A DNA stretch of 64,000 bases from Ancylomarina sp. 16SWW S1-10-2 (GTDB lineage: Bacteria; Bacteroidota; Bacteroidia; Bacteroidales; Marinifilaceae): contig NZ_SADB01000013.1 of NCBI RefSeq assembly GCF_009669305.1, forward strand, positions 62,001-126,000. Direction: 5' to 3'. The position numbers and the translations under genes were made by a program. Position 1 is the first letter of the stretch. Each line of letters starts with the position of its first letter. Under the pieces are notes generated by a model. That model saw nothing but the letters and a program-made list of their open reading frames with translations, was not told the DNA's origin and did not search any database. This document shows positions 27,176 through 35,399 of the stretch, one piece after another.

Positions 27176-27940
27176 TTAATCAAATGTATAATAGTGTCCA
27201 ACAATCACAGGAAGTCCGATAGCAGGACCGTCGTCATGCAATAATACATCCGGCGCAATTGATTCATTATATTTCCTCAAGTCATCTGTTACTTTATTTA
27301 TAAACTGTGTTTTATAAGAATAAGCCCACTTCACACCATCATTATATCCAGGAACTGCCCAAGGATATGGAAATTCTGTTTCTCCCGTTGTTAAAATTAA
27401 AAAACTATAGTAAGCCGTGCTATAAGTACCTAAGAAATGCTTTGACTTCCAGGCCCCTCTAGCATCATTACCCCATCTAACAGGAGGTGTTAATTTATTT
27501 GTTAGAATTAATTTATGGTCAGCTCGATCAGCAATCCCTACTTCAAAATCTTCCCCATCGGTAACTCTAAAATACACTGTCATATCATCAGTAGGTTGGT
27601 TAACCTTGACTTTTAACTCACCCGATAACTCACCTGGTAATAGATTAGTTGAAACAATGCTATAATCGACTCCTTCAACTGCTGTTGTGCTATCAATTAC
27701 AATTTCAAAGTTGGCTTTTCTTATATAATCGGTACTAAGACCATTTATTGAGAATTGAATGCTTACTGTATCACTTTCTAAACCAGTTTTTAAAAATGAA
27801 TACTGTGTTAAACTACTACTAAAATTCAAAGCAGCTCTGTCCTTTTCATACATCATTGTTTCTTCTTGGTCACATGAACATATCATGATCATGACGAAAA
27901 AAATATTGGCTATATATTTTAATATTTTCATTGGTATCAT
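27176..27940 (-). CDS. DUF4843-type lipoprotein
   Basis: A 254-residue lipoprotein. The leader ends IMICSCDQEE, with C21 or C23 as the lipid site. Translation may start at M4 (27931), where MKILKYIANIFFVMIM is a better leader. The body has repeated beta segments (DTVSIQFSINGL, ANFEIVIDSTTAVEGVDYSI, TVYFRVTDGEDFEVG) and a later LGTYSTAYYSFLIL region, the pattern of the DUF4843 family. Family members have no known activity. The gene sits between susD (8 bp) and the PKD-like gene (8 bp), so a surface accessory role in the same complex is likely. Confidence 0.8.
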   Translation of the reverse strand: MIPMKILKYIANIFFVMIMICSCDQEETMMYEKDRAALNFSSSLTQYSFLKTGLESDTVSIQFSINGLSTDYIRKANFEIVIDSTTAVEGVDYSIVSTNLLPGELSGELKVKVNQPTDDMTVYFRVTDGEDFEVGIADRADHKLILTNKLTPPVRWGNDARGAWKSKHFLGTYSTAYYSFLILTTGETEFPYPWAVPGYNDGVKWAYSYKTQFINKVTDDLRKYNESIAPDVLLHDDGPAIGLPVIVGHYYTFD

Positions 27941-27948
27941 TTTTATGA

Positions 27949-29367
27949 TTAAATTTCTTGAACTCTTCCAAACTCAATCTCAATATCTGGATAAGGGAGA
28001 ACATAATTCTCATCAGTCATTTCATTTGCAGCTTCACCCGTTTGCCTTGCAAATGATGTCATCCCTTTTCGTTTGTAGAAGTAAAACAACTGTCCCTCTT
28101 GAATAAATTCTTTACGATACTCTTGACAAATGGCAGCCTCAACATCTTCAGCACTAGATGTTTCTTCAAGAAAAAACGCAGGCATGATATTTCGCTCTTC
28201 TTTTAACTTGTTAAGATATTCAATAGCCTTTGTAAGATCTCCGCCTTCAATCTCTGAAGCATAACACTCTATTGCAATTAGGTAAACTTCTGCAATTTTC
28301 AACATGGGAATATAATAAGTATCTGTTGTTGCATCCTCTGCAGGCTTCAATTTTATTGTTAACCATTCAGAAGAACTTTCCATCTTATGCTGATGAAGAT
28401 ACCTTAGATCTGTTTGACCTTCTCCGCTACCTTCCTGAATGTTGAAGATATCAAACACATAATCTTCAGTTTGTATTAAACGATTACTATTATATATTTG
28501 ATTAACGTCCGAACTATAAAAATCATCAATATAATCAGATAATAACGTCACATTCAAACGGAACAGGTCCTCGTCTTCAAAATAAGCACCTGACTCACTA
28601 GTAGCCCAGCCAGCATCAATAGGTAGTAATTGTTCTACTAACTGTAAGGCTTCTACTTTTTTACCTTGCCATAAACAAACTCGCGCCTTAAATGCTAAAG
28701 CTGCATCATAGTTCATATGCGTTACTACTTTATCAGCCTCTGAATCTAAAAGTTGCAAAGCTTCATCAATATCCTTTTCAAGCAAAATAAATGTTTGATT
28801 ATAACTTTTTTGTTCTGTAATATCATTGGTGTATTCCGTTACATAGGGAATAGTCAATCGCTCTCCTAAATCAGCTCTATTCTCAAGATTACCATGACCA
28901 TACAAACGCAATAAATCAAAATGACAATAAGCCCTTAATGCCAATGCTTGACCTTTAACTTCATTGAAAGAATCAGTATCTAAAATACGACCATACTTAT
29001 CAATTGATTCAAGCAATAAGTTTATTTCGGCAATGGTATTATACTGATGTAACCATATTGACTTAATAACGCTTAGTGAAGTTGTATTTTCAAAATCATA
29101 ATTTTGAATTCCTTCATAATTACCACTAGAAACATCATATTGATGTGCTAAATCTTCAAGTATATGCCAGGATAAGTATTTACCATAAGAGGAATTATCT
29201 GATAAAGATATGTATACTCCCGTTAAAGCATCTTGAAACCCTTGCTCAGTTTCGAATAATTCTGTTGACTCAATTTCAGCCTTAGGGCTAACGTCCAACC
29301 AATCGTCGCATGACACGCATAAAATTGATAAGAAAAATGTAATGATGTATATAATATATGTTTTCAT
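27949..29367 (-). CDS. SusD/RagB-family lipoprotein (sigma-regulated locus)
   Basis: A 472-residue outer-membrane lipoprotein that caps the neighbouring SusC. The lipobox cysteine is C20 (LCVSC), and the mature start DDWLDVSPKAEIESTELFET is a family hallmark. GQALALRAYCHFDLLRLYG marks the TPR core, and the C-terminus shows CQEYRKEFIQEGQLFYFYKR and YVLPYPDIEIEFG. It lies 11 bp after the susC gene stop. There are no polysaccharide enzymes nearby, so its ligand could be a peptide, glycoprotein glycan or other nutrient. RagB-type members bind peptides, but nothing in the sequence decides this. Confidence 0.92.
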   Translation of the reverse strand: MKTYIIYIITFFLSILCVSCDDWLDVSPKAEIESTELFETEQGFQDALTGVYISLSDNSSYGKYLSWHILEDLAHQYDVSSGNYEGIQNYDFENTTSLSVIKSIWLHQYNTIAEINLLLESIDKYGRILDTDSFNEVKGQALALRAYCHFDLLRLYGHGNLENRADLGERLTIPYVTEYTNDITEQKSYNQTFILLEKDIDEALQLLDSEADKVVTHMNYDAALAFKARVCLWQGKKVEALQLVEQLLPIDAGWATSESGAYFEDEDLFRLNVTLLSDYIDDFYSSDVNQIYNSNRLIQTEDYVFDIFNIQEGSGEGQTDLRYLHQHKMESSSEWLTIKLKPAEDATTDTYYIPMLKIAEVYLIAIECYASEIEGGDLTKAIEYLNKLKEERNIMPAFFLEETSSAEDVEAAICQEYRKEFIQEGQLFYFYKRKGMTSFARQTGEAANEMTDENYVLPYPDIEIEFGRVQEI

Positions 29368-29378
29368 ATTCGTTCAAT

Positions 29379-32300
29379 TTAAAAAGTTGCTCTTAATGAG
29401 AATGATATGGTTCGTGAGAATGGATAAGAAGTACCTCTCTCAACATCAATGCTGGAAAATGTATGGATATCATTCATATAGGCTGTAAGGCGTAAATCTT
29501 TCATATAAAGCTTTTGAGCCAACTCCTTCTTGAAATTATAATATACACTAACTGCTGAAATATTTAATTCGTTTTTACGCTGAACAAATCGTGAAGTTGG
29601 CTTTGTCTTTGGGTTACTGACTAGCACAGAGTTTTCATTATAATAACGTGAAAGAATTTTATAAGGTGCGTATTGCCCTGGTGTTGTCCATCTTCCATCA
29701 AGAACACGACGATCAACATTGTATTTAGTATCTATGTTCTCGACTTTGTTAACCAAAGTCGAATTATACATATCGGCACCAGTTGAAAATCGGGATGTTA
29801 TACTAAATCCGAATCCATTAAATTCACCATTGATCCCCATATTACCACGAAATTTCGCCAATGAATTACCACATACAACTTGATCTAGTGCATCCCATAT
29901 ATAAGTACTCGTTCCATCCTGCTTAACATATATTTCTAATCCAGTAGCAGGATCAATTCCTAGCGATGGAACAGCCCAAATGTCATTCATCGATCCACCT
30001 TCCACATATCTTAACACTGGCTTACCGTAATCTCCCGAAGCAGCAAGCTCATCTTGAGTTTCATTAAACTCTTTCATAGCATTAGATAAATCAGTAATCG
30101 TATTCTTATTTGTCGTTCCCGCAAAAGTAAAGTTCAAAAAACTACTTTTCTTTTTCAGGATCTGCCATCTCAATGAAAATTCTATACCCTCATTTTTAAC
30201 CTTACCAATATTTTCTTGAACAGTAGAGAAACCTGTAGAATATGGAATTGATAAACTGGTAATTAAGTTTTCAGTTATCGACTGGTAATAATCAAATATT
30301 AGAGACACACGCTTAACCCGTAAATCTATACCAGCATTAAAATCAAGTTTAGTTTGCCATTTCAAATCATCATTAGAAAGACCTATTACATAGGCTCCCA
30401 ATTCGCCAGCATAGCTACGATCTAAATAATATTTATACGTTGATAAAGATTGATAGCTAGAAGAATTCTGACTTCCTGATGTACCTATTGAGGATCGTAA
30501 CTTTAAAAGATCTAGCCATGTTGCATTTTCTAAAACAGCCTCTTTATGTACATTCCAACCTAAACCCACACTATAGAATGTTCCCCATCGGTTATTTTCA
30601 CCATATAAGGATGATCCATTTTGACGAACAGTAAAATCAGCTAGCAAACGATTATCATAAGCATAACCAAACACACCCAATAAACCAAGCTCCTTTACCT
30701 GACTCTCAGAACCATATGGCGTTTTTCCCTCTGTGTATTGCAATGCAAAGGTTATATCATTCATTCGATCACTTGGAAATCCTTCAGCATAATTTACAAT
30801 TTCACTACTCGTTTTAGTACCTGCGTCAAGCCCCACGTTGGCCATTACAAAATGCTTCTCGTTAAAAACCTTTGAATATGAAAGGTTCATATCAGCTGAG
30901 AAATTAAGTTTTTTACCATTATTTAGTTGATAGGAACCTTTTCTCAAAAGATCTTCGTCTTCATAATTATCGAATTTAGTATGGTTAGCAGGGTAAAATC
31001 GATTAGACTCACTTGTTAATTTAGTTACTCCCACACGAGACTTAAGTCTTAAACCTTCCTTTATCGTCCAATCAATTTGAAAATTATTTTTAAATTGAAA
31101 ATAGGAGTCGGTTAAACTTGTATTAATTGTAGCATTGTATAAAGGATTACTGTAATACAAAGCATCATCGGGATCATCACTACCTGTCGCCACAGTACCA
31201 TCCTCATTGTAGGCATCCCAGTAAGGGTTCATTTTAGCATAATCACTAAAGCTTCCATAAGGAGAATCTGTACTATTATTAGAAAGTACAGTCATAATAT
31301 TTCTAAATACTAAATTTTCATGTCTGTAATCAACACTAACAGTACCTGAAATATTTTCTCGATCAGATCCTTTCATTGCACCTTTAACTTTGTTGTAAGA
31401 CAAATTAGCAGCAATTTTCGTCATTTTCTCTCCAAGCTCAACCGACAAGACATGTTTCGTTCCAACTCCCACCTGTGTTGGTTTTGATAACCAATCAGTA
31501 TCATCTCCCTCGAGTGATTTTTTCAAACGCTGGTTATACAAATTTTCATATATTAATTTCTGTCCTATCTGCGCATGATCATAATCTCCTGCTATACGCT
31601 CAACTTCAAGCTTTTCAAGCGCATCACAAAGATTATATGATGATAAATCTGGTGCTTGTATATTTACGCTACCTGAGTATCTCACTATCATTGTTCCAGA
31701 TTCAGGTTTCTTCGTTTCAATAACTACGACTCCATTTGCAGCTTTTGATCCATAAATTGCTTTCGCTGAAGCATCTTTTAATACAGTGATACTACTTACC
31801 CGCTCCATTTCCATATCAAAAATAAATGTGGCACTAGCTTCAAACCCGTCAAGAATAAATAAGGGTTGGTTTGGCGAGTCTTGGAAAGAACTTCTTAAAT
31901 CGCCAGAATCACCTGCAGGAAAAGTAGATGTACCTCTCAATTGAATATCGGGGACTCTATTAGGATCTGATCCAAGATCAAGGTTAGTTCCTATATTTAA
32001 AGATGGATCTAAATTCTTGATACTTTCAAATACATTAGAATTAGAAACTCTTTTCAACTCTTCTGATTTAACAGTTACAACTGACCCAGTAAAACTTTCT
32101 GCATGTCGATTGAAAATACCTGTGACAACAACTTCTCCAATTTGAGAATTATCACTTTCTAAAACAACATTGTATTGACTTGATTCACCCAGATTAACTT
32201 CTTTCGTTTTCATTCCAATAAATGAAAATATCAAAGTTGGCGAATCTTCTAGAACACTAATTCGATATTTACCCTCAAAATCAGTAGAAGTACCTGTTTT

Positions 32301-32771
32301 AGTGATCTTTTCAAAAACAGTTACACCTGGTAAAGTATTCCCTTCATCATCTGTAACTACTCCTTTCAGTTCCTTTTTCTTTTGTTGTTTTTTTTGTAGA
32401 GGAACAAACTGCTTAGGTTTAATGATAATAACATTTCTGTCAATCTCATATTCCAAACCAGAATCTACGAGTGCAGAATCTAGAATATCTTCGACTGACA
32501 TATCATTAACAGCTAAACTAATTGGCTCAACATCTTTAATTTCATCTAAATTATAGACAAAACCAAGTTCCGTTTTCGCTTCAATTTCTTTAATCAACTC
32601 TTTGAAACTAGCATTCTTTAAATTAAGTGCAACTCGTGTTTGGGATATAACACTAGCACTCAGACTCAAATTAAAGACCAGAAATAGGATTAGAAAATTC
32701 TTCATAATTAATAGCCATTTCCTCCGAATCCCAAAATTTATGGGAATTCGATAATGATGATTTTTTTTCAT
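29379..32771 (-). CDS. SusC/RagA-family TonB-dependent receptor with N-terminal STN signalling domain
   Basis: A 1130-residue outer-membrane transporter and transducer. It has a long leader (signal segment about 24-43, LIMKNFLILFLVFNLSLSAS), an STN domain (about 45-125: NASFKELIKEIEAKTELGFV, SVEDILDSAL), a carboxypeptidase-regulatory-like domain (about 133-215: LKGVVTDDEGNTLPGVTVFE), a plug (about 220-355: FILDGFEASATF, VLKDASAKAIYGSKAANG) and the barrel ending FSRTISFSLRATF. The STN domain contacts a FecR anti-sigma factor in the periplasm, and that gene lies just upstream. The receptor therefore reports substrate passage to the ECF sigma factor. The substrate is unknown. Confidence 0.93.
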   Translation of the reverse strand: MKKNHHYRIPINFGIRRKWLLIMKNFLILFLVFNLSLSASVISQTRVALNLKNASFKELIKEIEAKTELGFVYNLDEIKDVEPISLAVNDMSVEDILDSALVDSGLEYEIDRNVIIIKPKQFVPLQKKQQKKKELKGVVTDDEGNTLPGVTVFEKITKTGTSTDFEGKYRISVLEDSPTLIFSFIGMKTKEVNLGESSQYNVVLESDNSQIGEVVVTGIFNRHAESFTGSVVTVKSEELKRVSNSNVFESIKNLDPSLNIGTNLDLGSDPNRVPDIQLRGTSTFPAGDSGDLRSSFQDSPNQPLFILDGFEASATFIFDMEMERVSSITVLKDASAKAIYGSKAANGVVVIETKKPESGTMIVRYSGSVNIQAPDLSSYNLCDALEKLEVERIAGDYDHAQIGQKLIYENLYNQRLKKSLEGDDTDWLSKPTQVGVGTKHVLSVELGEKMTKIAANLSYNKVKGAMKGSDRENISGTVSVDYRHENLVFRNIMTVLSNNSTDSPYGSFSDYAKMNPYWDAYNEDGTVATGSDDPDDALYYSNPLYNATINTSLTDSYFQFKNNFQIDWTIKEGLRLKSRVGVTKLTSESNRFYPANHTKFDNYEDEDLLRKGSYQLNNGKKLNFSADMNLSYSKVFNEKHFVMANVGLDAGTKTSSEIVNYAEGFPSDRMNDITFALQYTEGKTPYGSESQVKELGLLGVFGYAYDNRLLADFTVRQNGSSLYGENNRWGTFYSVGLGWNVHKEAVLENATWLDLLKLRSSIGTSGSQNSSSYQSLSTYKYYLDRSYAGELGAYVIGLSNDDLKWQTKLDFNAGIDLRVKRVSLIFDYYQSITENLITSLSIPYSTGFSTVQENIGKVKNEGIEFSLRWQILKKKSSFLNFTFAGTTNKNTITDLSNAMKEFNETQDELAASGDYGKPVLRYVEGGSMNDIWAVPSLGIDPATGLEIYVKQDGTSTYIWDALDQVVCGNSLAKFRGNMGINGEFNGFGFSITSRFSTGADMYNSTLVNKVENIDTKYNVDRRVLDGRWTTPGQYAPYKILSRYYNENSVLVSNPKTKPTSRFVQRKNELNISAVSVYYNFKKELAQKLYMKDLRLTAYMNDIHTFSSIDVERGTSYPFSRTISFSLRATF

Positions 32772-32828
32772 AAATTTGAAAAGTTTAGGGTTAACACAAC
32801 ATCCTTATGGATGCATCTCTAAATATCC

Positions 32829-32855
32829 CCGGAATGTACTGGTACTACATTCCGG
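32829..32855. other. Strong hairpin between fecR and susC-like genes
   Basis: Perfect 10-bp arms CCGGAATGTA and TACATTCCGG enclose CTGGTAC. The T-run follows on the plus strand, whereas the genes are on the minus strand, where the hairpin begins 7 bp after the fecR stop codon. It probably tunes or protects the downstream mRNA rather than ending it. Alternatively it ends an antisense transcript. Confidence 0.5.
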
Positions 32856-32861
32856 TTTTTT

Positions 32862-34073
32862 TTATTCTTCTTTTTTTGCCATCCGAATAATCACATTCTT
32901 ATTTTTACTTACCTTAAAATTGATATGGGTTGTTTTACCAATCATCTCAAGCACATCGTTACAAGTATTAAATTTTGGGATTTTTCCAGAGAATTTTAAT
33001 CTTTGTATGTCCTGCCCTTGGAAAAAAACATGAATATCATACCAACGTTCCATCTTCCTCATAATAGAAGTCAAAGATTCATCTTCAAATGTAAAAACAC
33101 CATTTTTCCAAGCTGAATAAAAACTTGCATTAACTTCATTCACACGAGTACTATTATCATTTTTACTAAATACAAACTGCTGGTTAGGTCTTAATATTTC
33201 CTTTTTGACTACACCTACATTATTGTGAACTCTCACTTTTCCTTCAACAAGAGTAGCGTGCACAGTCGCATCATCTGCATAAGCTGATACATTAAAAGAA
33301 GTTCCTAAAACTTCAATATTCATTTCCTGTGTATTAACGATGAAAGGTTTCTTAGCATTGTGAGTAACTTCAAAATAGGCTTCACCACTCAATTCAACTC
33401 GTCGATTCTTACCTGTAAATTTAACAGGGTATCTCAAACTTGATTCCGAATTCAACCAAACCTGTGTACCATCGGCCAATGCCAACTGATACTCTTCTCC
33501 TCTACCTACTATTAGGGTATTGTATTTCGCTTTCTGTGTTAACTGTCCATCGGTTGCTGAATAATTCAGGCGGCTATCCTGATTCTTAATTTCAACACCT
33601 TCCTGTTTATTTGAAATATTGAGAGTACTATCAGAAAGCTCAAATCGCTCACCTGTACTTAAAACCAATTGTGCTTTTTTAACACCAGGTGCTATTTCTA
33701 TTGGCAAGTTTGCCAACTGAGGAACATAAGATTCATGATTCAATAAAATGAAAAGCGCAATTCCAATAGGAAGAACAATAACAGCTGCATATTTCAGGAT
33801 CTGTGTCAGTCTGTTCTGAAGAGAAACAGTTACTGGCTTAATTTGAGTTTGGAATCTATTCCATTCTTTAGGCATATCAATTCTATCAATCTGCTGAGCT
33901 CGCTGCTCAAAGGCATTCTGATCAAGAATCTCATTCCTAAGTTTGCTATTTTCGTCTTTCTTATTCAACCAAAGATCTAACTCAACTCTATCATTCTCAT
34001 TCAAATCACTAACAAATGAAGAAGCTAGAAGATAACTGATTCTTAATGCTTTATTTATTTTCTCTTTAATCAT
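32862..34073 (-). CDS. FecR-family anti-sigma factor
   Basis: A 403-residue single-pass membrane protein. The N-terminal cytoplasmic part (about 1-90, with VELDLWLNKKDENSKLRNE) should hold the sigma factor. The membrane segment is about residues 92-111. The periplasmic FecR domain shows VVGRGEEYQLALADGTQVWL-type sequence, YPVKFTGKNRRVELSGEAYF and LGTSFNVSAYADDATVHATL. The C-terminal DUF4974 part ends FKVSKNKNVIIRMAKKEE and contacts the STN domain of the receptor. It lies 156 bp after the sigma gene and 90 bp before the receptor gene. Its function as partner of both is well founded on family knowledge. Confidence 0.92.
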   Translation of the reverse strand: MIKEKINKALRISYLLASSFVSDLNENDRVELDLWLNKKDENSKLRNEILDQNAFEQRAQQIDRIDMPKEWNRFQTQIKPVTVSLQNRLTQILKYAAVIVLPIGIALFILLNHESYVPQLANLPIEIAPGVKKAQLVLSTGERFELSDSTLNISNKQEGVEIKNQDSRLNYSATDGQLTQKAKYNTLIVGRGEEYQLALADGTQVWLNSESSLRYPVKFTGKNRRVELSGEAYFEVTHNAKKPFIVNTQEMNIEVLGTSFNVSAYADDATVHATLVEGKVRVHNNVGVVKKEILRPNQQFVFSKNDNSTRVNEVNASFYSAWKNGVFTFEDESLTSIMRKMERWYDIHVFFQGQDIQRLKFSGKIPKFNTCNDVLEMIGKTTHINFKVSKNKNVIIRMAKKEE

Positions 34074-34229
34074 ATCTATAGTATAAGCAGTAAAATTCTT
34101 ACGACTTTATAATACAGACGACGATAAATAGAAGTGGGGTGAAGAAAATAGAGATTATTTTCTGATATAGTAATATTCAGAAAATAAAGGACTTAAATAA
34201 AGAGTGACTAGATAGATTAAAATACAAAT

Positions 34230-34790
34230 TTAAGATAGGAACTCATAAAACTCAACAAGAATGAAAATGGCATATTCTTTACCAAACATTTCACGTAGTC
34301 TATTAAAAGCAAGCCTCTTATGTGTCTTAACTGTATTTATGGATACATCTAGCTCATCACAAATTTCGGAATTTGACAAGCCTTTCAGGTTGAGACGCAT
34401 CACATCGCGTGCTTTTTCAGGAAGTTGTTCTATAAAATGAGATAACATTCGATAGGTTTCCTCACGAATCACTTCGTTCACATAGAAATCATCATCAGCT
34501 AATTCTTGTGTATTAGGATCGACATCGAGAGATATCTTTCTGTTTTTTTCTTTTTTAAGGTAATCGAAGCAGATATTTTTTGTAGCAATATAAAAATAGA
34601 CTCGCATTGATTTCTCAGATTCGAATTTTGTTTTTGAATTCCAAATACGAACGAAAACATCTTGAACCAGATCTTTAGACAAATCTTCATCGTGAACAAA
34701 GCGAGTCGCAAACACACAAAGTGAAGGGAAGTAGCTTTCAAAAACAGCTTTAAAATCGATCTTACGTATATCTATTTGGGGATTGGACAC
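34230..34790 (-). CDS. ECF-type RNA polymerase sigma factor (FecI-like)
   Basis: A 186-residue sigma-70-family factor. Region 2 covers about residues 12-85 (FATRFVHDEDLSKDLVQDVF, VRIWNSKTKF, YFYIATKNICFDYLKKEKN). Region 4 covers about 120-175 (IEQLPEKARDVMRLNLKGLS, NSEICDELDVSINTVKTHKR). The start is a GTG at 34790; no in-frame ATG lies near the conserved N-terminus. A TATATTTG element lies 28 bp upstream. The factor is the first gene of the operon with FecR, receptor, SusD and lipoproteins, and should drive this operon once released by its anti-sigma. Confidence 0.93.
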   Translation of the reverse strand: MSNPQIDIRKIDFKAVFESYFPSLCVFATRFVHDEDLSKDLVQDVFVRIWNSKTKFESEKSMRVYFYIATKNICFDYLKKEKNRKISLDVDPNTQELADDDFYVNEVIREETYRMLSHFIEQLPEKARDVMRLNLKGLSNSEICDELDVSINTVKTHKRLAFNRLREMFGKEYAIFILVEFYEFLS

Positions 34791-34818
34791 TAGGTTAGAT
34801 TAGGGTGAATGCGAAAAA

Positions 34819-34826
34819 CAAATATA
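34819..34826 (-). promoter_or_regulatory. Putative -7 element of the ECF sigma gene
   Basis: TATATTTG on the minus strand fits TAnnTTTG, 28 bp before the GTG start. The housekeeping-type element suggests that a basal level of sigma factor is made without autoregulation. Confidence 0.45.
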
Positions 34827-34846
34827 TAAGAAAAGAATAGAAATCC

Positions 34847-34876
34847 AAAAAAGCCACCCCGAAGAATGGCTTTAAA
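34847..34876. terminator. AAAGCCACCCCGAAG-type hairpin, copy 2
   Basis: AAAAAAGCCACCCCGAAGAA and then TGGCTTTAAAATTTTAT repeats the site at 23829 with a few changes, in the same orientation. It directly follows the stub at 34906 in minus-strand direction. The two copies bracket the sigma-regulated SusCD locus. Confidence 0.6.
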
Positions 34877-34905
34877 ATTTTATTTTATAAATCTTGTCTC
34901 CTTAA

Positions 34906-35120
34906 TTATAATTTCCATTTAGTTTGAACTAAAAGCCTTTTACGTAAGTCTATATTCATTTCTCCACTACAATTAAAAGCATATGTAGAAGATTCATCTA
35001 ACATTCTATCATAGGAAACCTCCCCATTAATATTACCCCACTCTTGTTTTTCGAATGCACTCAAGTTTAAACTGTGTTTACATCGGCCTTCTGTCGACTT
35101 ATTAAAAACTTTTTTTTTAT
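34906..35120 (-). pseudogene. 3' stub of an outer-membrane-type gene
   Basis: About 70 open codons on the minus strand read KSTEGRCKHSLNLSAFEKQE, continue WGNINGEVSYDRMLDESSTY, and end MNIDLRKRLLVQTKWKL before the stop at 34906. The alternating polar/hydrophobic pattern resembles the last strands of a beta-barrel. There is no start codon and a stop precedes the frame at about 35121. It shares no clear likeness with the intact barrel gene at 35400. A remnant is likelier than a functional small gene. Confidence 0.4.
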
Positions 35121-35370
35121 AATAGTTATATAATCAACCTAATCTATAAGCCCAAATAATTTATTTTTTAGACGACTATTTGTATCAAAAAAACTGTAAT
35201 CATGGCTATAGTTTCCATCTCTTTCTTAACAACCCTTAACAAAAAAGAACTCACAAAAGCAGCACTAACTACAGGAACACAACACCTTAACTTAAAAATT
35301 CCATTTCCTCCAATTAACCTTGATTAACCTTGATTCACTTAAAATCAGATAACATAGTGGGTAAAGCACC

Positions 35371-35378
35371 TATATTTG
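35371..35378 (+). promoter_or_regulatory. Putative -7 element of the outer-membrane barrel gene
   Basis: TATATTTG fits TAnnTTTG, 22 bp before the ATG at 35400, with AAAAAAAACAAC as a purine-rich leader typical for weak-SD Bacteroidetes mRNAs. Confidence 0.5.
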
Positions 35379-35399
35379 AACTGAATTAAAAAAAACAAC

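Noticed and set aside
24337-34790. Second polysaccharide utilisation locus for a glycan
   Set aside because: No glycosidase, lyase, sulfatase or sugar carrier lies in the block, so a glycan substrate cannot be claimed.
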